From: Bacteroidales bacterium UBA4230
GTDB lineage: Bacteria; Bacteroidota; Bacteroidia; Bacteroidales; UBA932
Assembly: GCA_002395605.1 (NCBI GenBank)
Contig: DGXO01000060.1
Location: 1 to 59,421, forward strand
Reading direction: 5' to 3'
Length of the DNA: 59,421 nucleotides
In this document: positions 15,993 through 23,972 of the stretch, piece after piece
How the letters are laid out: each line of letters starts with the position of its first letter
Position numbering within the stretch: position 1 is the stretch's first letter
Notes under the pieces: model-generated
Databases searched by the model: none
Told to the model about the DNA's origin: nothing
Seen by the model: the letters and a program-made list of their open reading frames with translations, nothing else
Translations under genes and position numbers: made by a program

Positions 15993-17438
15993 CTAGAATT
16001 CCCGGTAGAAAAGACGCACGAAACGGGACTTGAGGTCATTCCAGAAAGGCCTGGAACGAAGCCACAACTCAAGGGTCCACTCCCTGGCGCCATCCATGCG
16101 GGAAATAAAGTCTTTACGGAAATCGGCGGCGGTTTCCCTGTCATAGATAAAGGCGTTTATCTCGCTATTGATGGAAAAACTCCTGACGTCAAGATTTGTT
16201 GCCCCGATAACGCACACGGAATTGTCAGAGACCATGGTCTTGGAGTGGTCGAACTCTCCGCCGGCCTCTATTATCTTGACCCCGGCCTCAAGGCATTCGG
16301 CATAGTAACTGCGGTTGAAAGAGCCAAGAAGAGGAGTGTCAACCTTTTTGGAGAGCATCACCCTCACGTCCACTCCCCTTAGAGCCGCGGCCTTCAGCGA
16401 AGTCAGGAATGACACGGGCGGGACAAAGTATGGAGTCTGGAAATAGACATAGTCCCTGGCATTGTCCAGCACCCACTCATAGGCCATCTGCGTGCTGGGC
16501 CAGGGGTAGTCGGCTTCGTCGGAGACAATCTGGACATTCAGGCCGCCTTCACAGGGAGGCGCCGGAGAGAAATACTCTGAAAGGGGCTTTTCAACCTCCC
16601 CTTTGCAGCTTATCCAGGTGTCAAGGAACGAAGCCTGCAGGCAGGACACGGCCGGGCCCTCAATGCGGACATGGGTGTCTTTCCAGTGACTGAAGTAGTT
16701 GTCGTTGATGTTCATGCCGCCCATATAGCCAACCTTGCCGTCTATGACCACAATCTTGCGGTGCTGCTGGCAGTTGAGACGCATCAGGAAAAGGCGCAGC
16801 CCCTGCTTGAGACTTGTGTAACGGACAATCTTGACACCGGCATCTTCCATGGGTTTCCAGAAACTGCCCGGAACGTTGCGCGCCACAAAATTGTTAAGGA
16901 TAAAACGGACTTCAACGCCTTCAGTGGCCTTTTTTATGAGAATGTCGCGGATAAACTTACCGGAAGCGTCATTGCCAAAACGGAAGTACTCCAGATGGAT
17001 GGAATGCCGCGCCGCCAAAAGGTCATTGGAGAGAAGCTCCTTCTTGCATGCACCCTTCTTGATTATTTCAAGCTTATTGCCGCCATATACCTTGTTGCCC
17101 TCCCAGGTGGAAAGGTTCAGGCGCACAAGGGGCTTCAGCCAGTCATCCATTCCCTCCGGAATGTCATTGGGGAAAAGCTTTGAAAACCTCTCCGGGGGAA
17201 TTTCCTCCGACATCCTGCGCCGGAACTCCCGGTGAACGAAATCACGGTCTTTGGCGGTACGGTAATCCTTGCCGAATATGACATAGAGGATAAAACCGAC
17301 AACGGGGAGGAAAAACATGAGAAGGACCCACGCCATGGCTGTTTCCTGGACATTTTTGTCACGAAGGACAAAGTAGCACAAAGCCAGCCTCAGAAGGACG
17401 GCAAATACTATGGAAACAATACCCTGATGTAGTATCAT
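15993..17438 (-). CDS. cls: Cardiolipin synthase (PLD family)
   Basis: This membrane enzyme joins two phosphatidylglycerols to make cardiolipin. Using the ATG at 17438 the protein has 481 residues. Two N-terminal membrane helices (IVSIVFAVLLRLALCYFVL and MAWVLLMFFLPVVGFILYVIF) precede two phospholipase D domains. Their HKD motifs are HRKIVVIDGKVGYMGGMN (about 230) and HSKTMVSDNSVCVIGATN (about 412). Fourteen upstream codons in the open frame would include the -7 box, so they are excluded. Only about seven bases separate the -7 box from this ATG. Confidence 0.94.
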   Translation of the reverse strand: MILHQGIVSIVFAVLLRLALCYFVLRDKNVQETAMAWVLLMFFLPVVGFILYVIFGKDYRTAKDRDFVHREFRRRMSEEIPPERFSKLFPNDIPEGMDDWLKPLVRLNLSTWEGNKVYGGNKLEIIKKGACKKELLSNDLLAARHSIHLEYFRFGNDASGKFIRDILIKKATEGVEVRFILNNFVARNVPGSFWKPMEDAGVKIVRYTSLKQGLRLFLMRLNCQQHRKIVVIDGKVGYMGGMNINDNYFSHWKDTHVRIEGPAVSCLQASFLDTWISCKGEVEKPLSEYFSPAPPCEGGLNVQIVSDEADYPWPSTQMAYEWVLDNARDYVYFQTPYFVPPVSFLTSLKAAALRGVDVRVMLSKKVDTPLLGSFNRSYYAECLEAGVKIIEAGGEFDHSKTMVSDNSVCVIGATNLDVRSFSINSEINAFIYDRETAADFRKDFISRMDGAREWTLELWLRSRPFWNDLKSRFVRLFYREF

Positions 17439-17445
17439 ACTTACA

Positions 17446-17473
17446 CAAAGATAACATATTTTTTGTATATTTG
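17446..17473. promoter_or_regulatory. Back-to-back promoters for cls (-) and acyl-CoA synthetase 1 (+)
   Basis: Minus-strand TATCTTTG (17446-17453) drives cls and plus-strand TATATTTG (17466-17473) drives the acyl-CoA synthetase. The two boxes are only 12 bp apart, so the two polymerases would compete for overlapping DNA. Leaders are very short on both sides. Confidence 0.75.
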
Positions 17474-17494
17474 CATTCCCTGAATGAACCATAC

Positions 17495-19081
17495 GTGAAG
17501 AATTACCTTAAAAAACTTGAGGATCAGATACATCTGAATCCAGGGAAGCCAGCCCTCTGCGACTACGAGGGTGCAAGCTATACATATGCTCAGGTAGCGG
17601 AGCTCATAGAGCGCTACCACATCTTTTTCCAGACGGCCGGCATCAAGCCCGGAGACAAAATCGCCATCTGCGCCAGAAATTCGGCCCGGTGGGGAATACT
17701 CTTCTTTGCGGTCAACACCTATGAAGCCGTGGTGGTGCCCATCCTGGCCGATTTCACGGCATCAGGCGTAACCAAGCTGGTCCATCACTCCGACAGCGTC
17801 CTGCTTATCGCAGACCCCGAAATCTGGGCACAGATGTCCCCGGAGAACATCCCTACGCTCCGCGGAGTCATTTCCTCCCGCGAGGAAAAGCTTCTGTGGC
17901 ACCGTGACCCTGAAACCGCAAACGCCTGGGCCGACAGAGACGCCCTCTTTGCCGAATGCTATCCAAGCGGGTTCAATCCCCAGGATACGGTATACCCGGA
18001 CAAAGATGACGCCCTTGCCTTCATAAACTACACTTCCGGCACCTCCGGAGACCCTAAGGGCGTCATGCTCACCTTCGGCGCAATGTCCGACATCGTAGAA
18101 GTGTGCCAGAAAAAACTCACGGGCACACCGGATAAACTTGTCTCCATGCTTCCCCTCGCTCACATGTACGGGCTTGCCATGGAGTTCGTATACCCTTGCT
18201 GCACGGGCTTTACAATATGGTTCCTGGGGAAACTGCCTTCTCCGTCGCTTCTTATAAAAGCATGCTCCGAAATCCAGCCCAGCCTTATGATAACGGTGCC
18301 ACTGGTAATGGAGAAACTGTATCAGACCCAGATACTTCCGCAGCTTTCCTCACTTCCGGCCAGGGTCCCCTACCTAAGGATTCCCTTCTACAAAGGCCTT
18401 GGCAAAAAACTCCTTCAATCCCTTGGCGGCCGCCTGGAGACCATCATCATTGGCGGCGCTCCCCTGGACCTTGAAGTAGAAGGCGGCTTCAGGAAGATAG
18501 GCCTTCCCTACGCAGTAGGATACGGCATGACCGAAGCCTGTCCCCTGCTCTCGCTGGAAACTCCACAGCACTTTGAGCCAGGCTCCTGCGGCAAACCCAC
18601 CCACAGCCTCAGGATAGAATCCTCGGACCCCGAACGCATTCCCGGAGAAATCCAGGCTCAGGGTCCCAACCTCACAATCGGCTATTACAAGAACCCTGAG
18701 GCTAATGCCAAGGCCTGGACACCGGACGGCTGGTTCCGCACCGGAGACCTTGGCGTCATGGACGAAGACGGCAACCTTTTCATAAAGGGCCGAATCAAAT
18801 CCATCATCCTGTCTTCCTCCGGCCAGAACATTTATCCGGAAGAAGTGGAGCAGGTGCTCTCCAAACACCCCATGGTACAGGAGGCAATTGTAATCGAGCG
18901 CGCCGGAAAGGTTGTTGCACTTGTGTATCCCAAGCCCGGCGTGGTCCCCTCCGAAGACCACATCCGCGACTACTCCAACCGCTCCCTGCCCGTGTTCAGC
19001 CAGATTTCCCGCGTGGAACTGGTAGACCTTCCCTTCGAGCGCACCGCCAAAGGCACCATCAAGAGGCACCTCTACAAATAG
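17495..19081 (+). CDS. AMP-forming acyl-CoA synthetase, paralogue 1
   Basis: This enzyme activates a (probably long-chain) fatty acid to acyl-CoA through an acyl-adenylate. It has the ANL signatures YTSGTSGDPKGVMLT (about 180), GYGMTEACPLLS (about 347), TGDLGVMDEDGNLFIKGR (about 420) and a C-terminal lysine in KGTIKRHLYK. The open frame begins at a TTG inside the -7 box, so a GTG at 17495 (MKNYLKKLEDQIHLNP, 528 residues) is the first plausible start. The exact start is unsure. A close relative lies at 21375-23027, on the far side of htpG and in opposite orientation. Confidence 0.88.
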   Translation: MKNYLKKLEDQIHLNPGKPALCDYEGASYTYAQVAELIERYHIFFQTAGIKPGDKIAICARNSARWGILFFAVNTYEAVVVPILADFTASGVTKLVHHSDSVLLIADPEIWAQMSPENIPTLRGVISSREEKLLWHRDPETANAWADRDALFAECYPSGFNPQDTVYPDKDDALAFINYTSGTSGDPKGVMLTFGAMSDIVEVCQKKLTGTPDKLVSMLPLAHMYGLAMEFVYPCCTGFTIWFLGKLPSPSLLIKACSEIQPSLMITVPLVMEKLYQTQILPQLSSLPARVPYLRIPFYKGLGKKLLQSLGGRLETIIIGGAPLDLEVEGGFRKIGLPYAVGYGMTEACPLLSLETPQHFEPGSCGKPTHSLRIESSDPERIPGEIQAQGPNLTIGYYKNPEANAKAWTPDGWFRTGDLGVMDEDGNLFIKGRIKSIILSSSGQNIYPEEVEQVLSKHPMVQEAIVIERAGKVVALVYPKPGVVPSEDHIRDYSNRSLPVFSQISRVELVDLPFERTAKGTIKRHLYK

Positions 19082-19191
19082 GCCGTGGAGACAATTCGCT
19101 GACAGTCATAACATTACGCAAAAACGTCTACCCAAAATCGGGCAGACGTTTTTCGTTAAATACTTTCAAGTCAATAATTTACCTCCACGGC
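19082..19191. repeat. Symmetric intergenic repeat copy 2
   Basis: Perfect outer arms GCCGTGGAG (19082-19090) and CTCCACGGC (19183-19191) are equidistant from a central hairpin AAAAACGTCTACCC / GGGCAGACGTTTTT (loop AAAATC). The left arm starts directly after the stop codon of acyl-CoA synthetase 1. The core hairpin with flanking A and T runs can terminate transcription in both directions. The sequence between arms and core follows the family pattern (inward: GTAAATTATTGACTTG from the right). Confidence 0.85.
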
Positions 19192-19199
19192 GGCATTTA

Positions 19200-19258
19200 T
19201 CTGACAATATGGCAGAAATGGCCGGAGTGGCTCAAGATTTGACTCTCTACCTGCCAGA
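19200..19258. promoter_or_regulatory. Candidate regulatory palindrome upstream of htpG
   Basis: TCTGACAATATGGCAGA (19200-19216) is an imperfect palindrome of half-site TCTGnCA. A third half-site, CTGCCAGA, lies at 19251-19258. They sit in the only free space between repeat copy 2 and htpG. A chaperone gene is a likely target of heat-shock control, and no CIRCE element is present. No well-formed TAnnTTTG box is seen; the nearest is AAGATTTG around 19235. Confidence 0.4.
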
Positions 19259-19279
19259 ATACAACAAAAACAACATATT

Positions 19280-21265
19280 ATGGCAAACAAAGGACAGATT
19301 GGAGTAACAACTGAGAACATATTCCCGGTTATCAAGCAGTTTCTCTACAGTGACCACGAGATTTTCCTTAGGGAACTTGTGGCAAACGCAGTGGATGCGA
19401 CTGAGAAATTGAAGGCTCTGGCAGCTTCCGGAGACTGCAAGGAGGAGCTGGGTGACCTTAAGGTTCACATTGAACTTGACACCAAGGAGAATACCCTCAA
19501 AATCATCGACAACGGCATTGGCATGACCGAAGAAGAGGTTGACAAGTACATCAACCAGATTGCCTTCTCAAGCGCCGGAGAGTTTCTGGAGAAATACAAG
19601 GACCAGATAGGGAACATCATCGGCCACTTCGGCCTTGGCTTTTACAGCGCCTTCATGGTCAGTAAGAAGGTGACCATTGAAACCCTTTCCTGGAAGGAGG
19701 GCTCAAAGGCCGTGAAATGGACCTGCGATGGTTCTCCTGAATACACCATGGAGCCATGCGAAAAGGCCGAAAGAGGTACCGTCATCACCCTCTATCTTGA
19801 CGACGACTCTAAGGAATATGCCGAAAAATCACGCATCGAGGGCCTTCTCCAGAAGTACTGCAAGTTCATGCCGGTTCCCATTGTGTTCGGCAAGGAGCAG
19901 GAGTGGAAAGACGGAAAGTATGTGGACACCGACAAAGACAAGGTGATCAATTCCGTGGAGCCGCTCTGGACCAAGGCACCCTCAGAGCTCAAGGACGAAG
20001 ACTACAAGGAGTTCTACCGCACCCTCTTCCCCATGAACGAGGAACCGTTGTTCTGGATTCACCTGAATGTAGACTACCCGTTCAACCTTACCGGTATCCT
20101 GTATTTCCCTAAACTCAAGGACCGCGTAGCCGTGGAGCGCAACAAGATTTTCCTCTACTGCAACCAGATGTTCGTGACCGACCACGTGGACAACATAGTC
20201 CCGGATTTCATGACGCTCCTTCACGGTGTAATCGACTCCCCGGACATTCCGCTCAACGTAAGCCGCTCCTACCTCCAGAGTGACGCTGCCGTCAAGAAAA
20301 TCTCCACCTATATCACAAAGAAGGTGGCCGACCGCCTTGAGAGCATCTTCAAGGAAGAACGCACCCAGTTGGAAGAGAAATGGGACAACCTCAAGCTCTT
20401 CATAGAGTACGGCATGCTCTCAGATGAAAAATTCTGCGAGAGAGCCCTTAAGTTCGCCCTCCTGAAGGATGTTGACGGCAAATACTACTCCTTCGACGAA
20501 TACAAGGAAGCCGTTTCTTCGGTCCAAACGGACAAGGACAAGAAACTTGTTTACCTTTACGCAACAAAGCCCGAAGACCAGTACTCCTTCATCCAGGCGG
20601 CAAAGGACAAGGGCTACAACGTGCTCCTTATGGACTGCGAGCTTGACGCCCACTATGTAAACCTTCTGGAACAGAAGCTCACGGACACCCGCTTCGCCCG
20701 CGTGGACTCCGATGCAATAGAGAACCTCATTCCCAAGGAGGACAAGGTTAAGCTGGAGATGAAAGAGGACGAGCGCTATGACCTTGAGAACATGTTCAAG
20801 GCCGTTCTCCCGGAGGGTAAAGACTACTTTGTCCAGGGCGACAACCTTGGAGCGGATGCAGCCCCGGTGCTCATAACCCAGAACGAATTCATGCGCCGTT
20901 ACCGTGAAATGAGCGCCCTTGGCGGCGGAATGAACTTCTACGGCTCCATGCCTGAGAGTTACAACATTACCGTAAACATGGAGAATCCGCTTGTTGCACG
21001 TATATGGGCATCAAAGCTTTCAGATGTGAAGCCCCAGGCCGAACTTCCCGCCGAAGCTCCTTCCGATGCATCTGAAGAAGAGAAGACAAAGGCACGCGAA
21101 GCCCGCGAGGCTGTCAGAAGGGCTCACAGGGCAGACGTTGAGGCCTTCGCCTCCGACAACCAGCTCCTTCACCAGATAGTGGACCTGGCTCTTCTTGGAA
21201 ACGGCATGCTAAAGGGCAAGTCTCTCAGCGACTTCATTGCCCGCAGTTACTCACTCATCAAGTAG
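19280..21265 (+). CDS. htpG: Molecular chaperone HtpG (Hsp90)
   Basis: HtpG is the bacterial Hsp90, an ATP-dependent chaperone acting on partly folded clients. The 661-residue protein has the GHKL ATPase domain with FLRELVANAVDA, DNGIGMT and the lid GHFGLGFYSAFMV. The middle domain (GILYFPK, then SDDIPLNVSRSYLQ-like DSPDIPLNVSRS) and the C-terminal dimerisation domain follow. A charged insertion rich in Glu and Ala (about residues 580-620) precedes the last helices. The gene is bracketed by symmetric repeats copy 2 and copy 3. Confidence 0.96.
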   Translation: MANKGQIGVTTENIFPVIKQFLYSDHEIFLRELVANAVDATEKLKALAASGDCKEELGDLKVHIELDTKENTLKIIDNGIGMTEEEVDKYINQIAFSSAGEFLEKYKDQIGNIIGHFGLGFYSAFMVSKKVTIETLSWKEGSKAVKWTCDGSPEYTMEPCEKAERGTVITLYLDDDSKEYAEKSRIEGLLQKYCKFMPVPIVFGKEQEWKDGKYVDTDKDKVINSVEPLWTKAPSELKDEDYKEFYRTLFPMNEEPLFWIHLNVDYPFNLTGILYFPKLKDRVAVERNKIFLYCNQMFVTDHVDNIVPDFMTLLHGVIDSPDIPLNVSRSYLQSDAAVKKISTYITKKVADRLESIFKEERTQLEEKWDNLKLFIEYGMLSDEKFCERALKFALLKDVDGKYYSFDEYKEAVSSVQTDKDKKLVYLYATKPEDQYSFIQAAKDKGYNVLLMDCELDAHYVNLLEQKLTDTRFARVDSDAIENLIPKEDKVKLEMKEDERYDLENMFKAVLPEGKDYFVQGDNLGADAAPVLITQNEFMRRYREMSALGGGMNFYGSMPESYNITVNMENPLVARIWASKLSDVKPQAELPAEAPSDASEEEKTKAREAREAVRRAHRADVEAFASDNQLLHQIVDLALLGNGMLKGKSLSDFIARSYSLIK

Positions 21266-21374
21266 CCGTGGGAGTAAACAACTGAATAACAGCGCGAAAC
21301 GCAAAAGAGGGTGCTTGGTTTCAAGCACCCTCTTTTATATAGTAGTTTAGTAATCAAAAGATTAGCTCCACGGC
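21265..21374. repeat. Symmetric intergenic repeat copy 3 with strong terminator core
   Basis: The core is a perfect 15-bp stem, AAAAGAGGGTGCTTG (21303-21317) and CAAGCACCCTCTTTT (21322-21336), with loop GTTT, terminating both htpG and the convergent acyl-CoA synthetase 2. Outer arms GCCGTGGGAG and CTCCACGGC begin and end exactly equidistant from the centre. They touch the stop codons of both flanking genes. The core stem resembles that of copy 1 (AAGAGGGTGCT), while the other copies have unrelated cores. Confidence 0.88.
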
Positions 21375-23027
21375 TTATTTGTACAGGAACCTGCGGATGC
21401 TCATCTTTGGAGTTTTCTCAAACGGCTTGTCCATGAGTTCAACCTTGGCAATCTGGCTGTAGCCGGGAAGCTGGCGGTTGGCGCCCAGGCGGATGTTCTC
21501 GGGGATTTCGGCCTTGGCCTCGCTGTCAAGAAGGGACTTCGCGATTGCCTGCTCATCCAGGAAGACAAGGGCTACAAGCTTTCCGCCGCGGTCTACCACA
21601 ACTGACTCCATTACGTAAGGCTGGTTGTTCACAACGGCCTCAAGTTCTTCAGGGTAGATGTTCTGGCCGGAAGGACCCAGGATCATGTTCTTGGAGCGGC
21701 CGCGGATGAAGATGTTGCCTTCGGCATCAATGATACCGAGGTCTCCGGTGCGCAGCCAGCCGTCTTCGGTGAATGCGTTGGCGGTGGCCTCTTCATTCTT
21801 ATAATAGCCGATTGTGATGTTTTCTCCGCGGGCCTGGATTTCACCTACAACGTGCTGGGGGTCATCCGAGTCTATGCGGACTTCGGCGACATCCACGGCC
21901 TTGCCGCAGGAACCGGCCACATACTTGGTCCAGTGCTCATAGGCAAGAAGAGGGCAGGCCTCGGTCATGCCGTAACCAACCAGGTAAGGGAATTTGATCT
22001 TCTTGAAAAGACGCTCTACCTCAGGGTTGAGGGCAGCGCCGCCCATGATGAACTCCTGTACATTGCCGCCGAAGGCCTGCACAAGACCGTCCTTCACCTT
22101 CTTGTAAATGACGTTGTTAAGCACGGGAACCTTGGTAAGGAACTTGATGAGGGGCTTGTCAAGGGTGGGTTTCACCTTGCTCTTGTAGATCTTCTCCATC
22201 ACAAGCGGAACGGTGATGAGAAGGTAAGGCTTTACCTCGGCGAAAGCCTTGAGGAGGGATGCCGGAGTGGGAGCCTTAGCCATCCAGTAAATGGAAGTGC
22301 CGTTGCAAAGAGGATACAGGAACTCAATCACAAGGCCGTACATGTGGGCCATAGGAAGCATGGAAACCATCTTGTCACCGGCGGGAACATGGCGCTGGGA
22401 GTAGTCTACGTTGGCGCTGAAGTTGCGGTATGTGAGCATTACGCCCTTAGGGTCTCCGGTGCTGCCGGAAGTGTAGTTGATGGTGGAAAGGTCGTCCCAG
22501 TTGTCTGTGGGGAACACTACGTCCTGAGGGCCGAAGCCGGCAGGATATTTCTCCTTGAACAGGGCGTCCAGGTTGTCTACGGCTTCCTGGATTTTGGCGT
22601 CACGGCAGAAAAGCACTTTCCAGTTGTCAACGTCGAATACCACCCTGAGGGCGGGCATCTTCTGAGGGTCCATCTTGGCCCAGCGGGCGGCGTTGGTGAA
22701 AAGGGCTATGCTGTCGCTGTGATTGACAAGACCCATCACGCTTTCCGGGGTGAAATCGGCCAGAATGGGGACAATGACGGTCTCGTAGGTATTTACTGCG
22801 AGGTATGCGAAGCCCCACTTGGCACCGTTGTTGGCGCAGAGGGCTATTTTGTCGCCTTTCTTGAAGCCGGCCTTTTCAAAGACAATGTGGAAACGGGCAA
22901 TATCTGTTGCCATCTGGGCATAGGTGAAAGAGTCTCCGCCAATGGTGTTGAGGGCGGGTTTGTCCCAGTATTTGCGCGTTGCATCCTGCAGGCGCTGAAG
23001 ATAATGCGGGTAGGTTTTATTCTCCAT
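21375..23027 (-). CDS. AMP-forming acyl-CoA synthetase, paralogue 2
   Basis: This 550-residue ANL-family ligase activates a fatty acid with ATP and CoA. Motifs are YTSGSTGDPKGVMLT (about 190), GYGMTEACPLLAYE (about 365), TGDLGIIDAEGNIFIRGR (about 440) and the C-terminal catalytic lysine region FEKTPKMSIRRFLYK. It is clearly homologous to the gene at 17495-19081 along the whole length, with about 20 extra residues near the C-terminus. Start ATG at 23027 lies 31 bp from a TATCTTTG box. Confidence 0.93.
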   Translation of the reverse strand: MENKTYPHYLQRLQDATRKYWDKPALNTIGGDSFTYAQMATDIARFHIVFEKAGFKKGDKIALCANNGAKWGFAYLAVNTYETVIVPILADFTPESVMGLVNHSDSIALFTNAARWAKMDPQKMPALRVVFDVDNWKVLFCRDAKIQEAVDNLDALFKEKYPAGFGPQDVVFPTDNWDDLSTINYTSGSTGDPKGVMLTYRNFSANVDYSQRHVPAGDKMVSMLPMAHMYGLVIEFLYPLCNGTSIYWMAKAPTPASLLKAFAEVKPYLLITVPLVMEKIYKSKVKPTLDKPLIKFLTKVPVLNNVIYKKVKDGLVQAFGGNVQEFIMGGAALNPEVERLFKKIKFPYLVGYGMTEACPLLAYEHWTKYVAGSCGKAVDVAEVRIDSDDPQHVVGEIQARGENITIGYYKNEEATANAFTEDGWLRTGDLGIIDAEGNIFIRGRSKNMILGPSGQNIYPEELEAVVNNQPYVMESVVVDRGGKLVALVFLDEQAIAKSLLDSEAKAEIPENIRLGANRQLPGYSQIAKVELMDKPFEKTPKMSIRRFLYK

Positions 23028-23058
23028 AATTAGGTTGTAAGGTTATGGTACATCTTTA

Positions 23059-23086
23059 CAAAGATAGTGATTTTTTGCTATATTTG
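23059..23086. promoter_or_regulatory. Back-to-back promoters for acyl-CoA synthetase 2 (-) and HAD hydrolase (+)
   Basis: TATCTTTG on the minus strand (23059-23066) and TATATTTG on the plus strand (23079-23086) are separated by 12 bp, the same layout as the cls/synthetase-1 pair at 17446-17473. The HAD start codon is only eight bases from its box. Confidence 0.75.
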
Positions 23087-23094
23087 CACCCGAT

Positions 23095-23934
23095 ATGAGA
23101 AGAAAACCCATCATAGCCCTAATCTACGACTTCGACGGCACTCTGTCTCCCGGCAACATGCAGGAGTTCGGGTTCATCCAGGCCATCGGCCAAACACCCG
23201 CAGAATTCTGGGCCAAAAGCGACGGAATTGCAAAGGGCCAGGACGCCTCCAACATCCTCGCCTACATGAAACTGATGCATGACGAAGCCAAAAGAAACGG
23301 CATCAAGCTCACCCACGAAGGTTTCAAGAAATACGGCACGGACATCAAACTCTACGAGGGCGTACGTGACTGGTTCCAAAATGTAAACGCCTATGGAAAG
23401 GCCCACGGCGTCATAATCGAGCACTACATCAATTCTTCCGGCCTTACGGAAATCATAGAGGGCTCCCCCATTGCCAAGGAGTTCAAGCACATCTTTGCCG
23501 GCAGTTTCATCTACGACGACAAAGGTGAGGCCGAATGGCCCGGAATCGCGGTAGACTACACCGGCAAAACCCAGTACCTCTACAAAATACAGAAGGGCAT
23601 CTTTTCGGCCAGGGACTCCAAACTTGTCAACGAAAGCTGGGCCGACGCCGACAAACGCGTCTCCATGGACCACATGATCTACTTTGGAGACGGAGAAACC
23701 GACATCCCGTCCATGAAGCTTGTAAAGTCCTCAGGAGGCAATGCAATTGCGGTTTTCGACCCTTCCCGCCCCGGCAAGAAAGACGCCGCCCGCAAACTCC
23801 TTCGGCAAGGACGCGTGAATTTCATAACGCCCGCCAGCTACACCAAGGACAGCCGCACCTACCGCCTTGTGTGCGCCATAATAGACAAAATAAAGGCCGA
23901 AACCGAACTCAGTCAATTTTCCAGGTACAAATAG
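23095..23934 (+). CDS. HAD-superfamily phosphatase
   Basis: A 279-residue cytoplasmic hydrolase of the haloacid dehalogenase superfamily. Motif I is YDFDGTLSPGN (residues 12-22) with the nucleophilic Asp, motif II is probably INSSGLTEI (about 112), and motif III/IV is YFGDGETDIPSM (about 199). The cap domain is helical (residues 25-100). The substrate cannot be predicted. The start at 23095 is 8 bases after the -7 box, giving a nearly leaderless message. Confidence 0.88.
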   Translation: MRRKPIIALIYDFDGTLSPGNMQEFGFIQAIGQTPAEFWAKSDGIAKGQDASNILAYMKLMHDEAKRNGIKLTHEGFKKYGTDIKLYEGVRDWFQNVNAYGKAHGVIIEHYINSSGLTEIIEGSPIAKEFKHIFAGSFIYDDKGEAEWPGIAVDYTGKTQYLYKIQKGIFSARDSKLVNESWADADKRVSMDHMIYFGDGETDIPSMKLVKSSGGNAIAVFDPSRPGKKDAARKLLRQGRVNFITPASYTKDSRTYRLVCAIIDKIKAETELSQFSRYK

Positions 23935-23940
23935 TTTTAT

Positions 23941-23969
23941 TGTCATTCTGAGCGTAGTCGAAGAATCTG
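23941..23969. repeat. REP-like repeat (TGTCATTCTGAGCG ... GAAGAATCT type)
   Basis: The 38-bp gap before aguB holds a sequence that begins TGTCATTCTGAGCG and ends GAAGAATCT. It matches a short repeat found dispersed in many bacterial genomes, usually as part of a larger palindrome. Only one half is present here. It leaves no room for a separate aguB promoter, so aguB is probably read from the HAD gene promoter. Confidence 0.7.
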
Positions 23970-23972
23970 AAT

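Noticed and set aside
19082..19279. CIRCE element for htpG
   Set aside because: The TTAGCACTC-N9-GAGTGCTAA pattern is absent.
21852..23033. A 393-codon plus-strand frame opposite acyl-CoA synthetase 2
   Set aside because: Antisense shadow of a well-supported gene.
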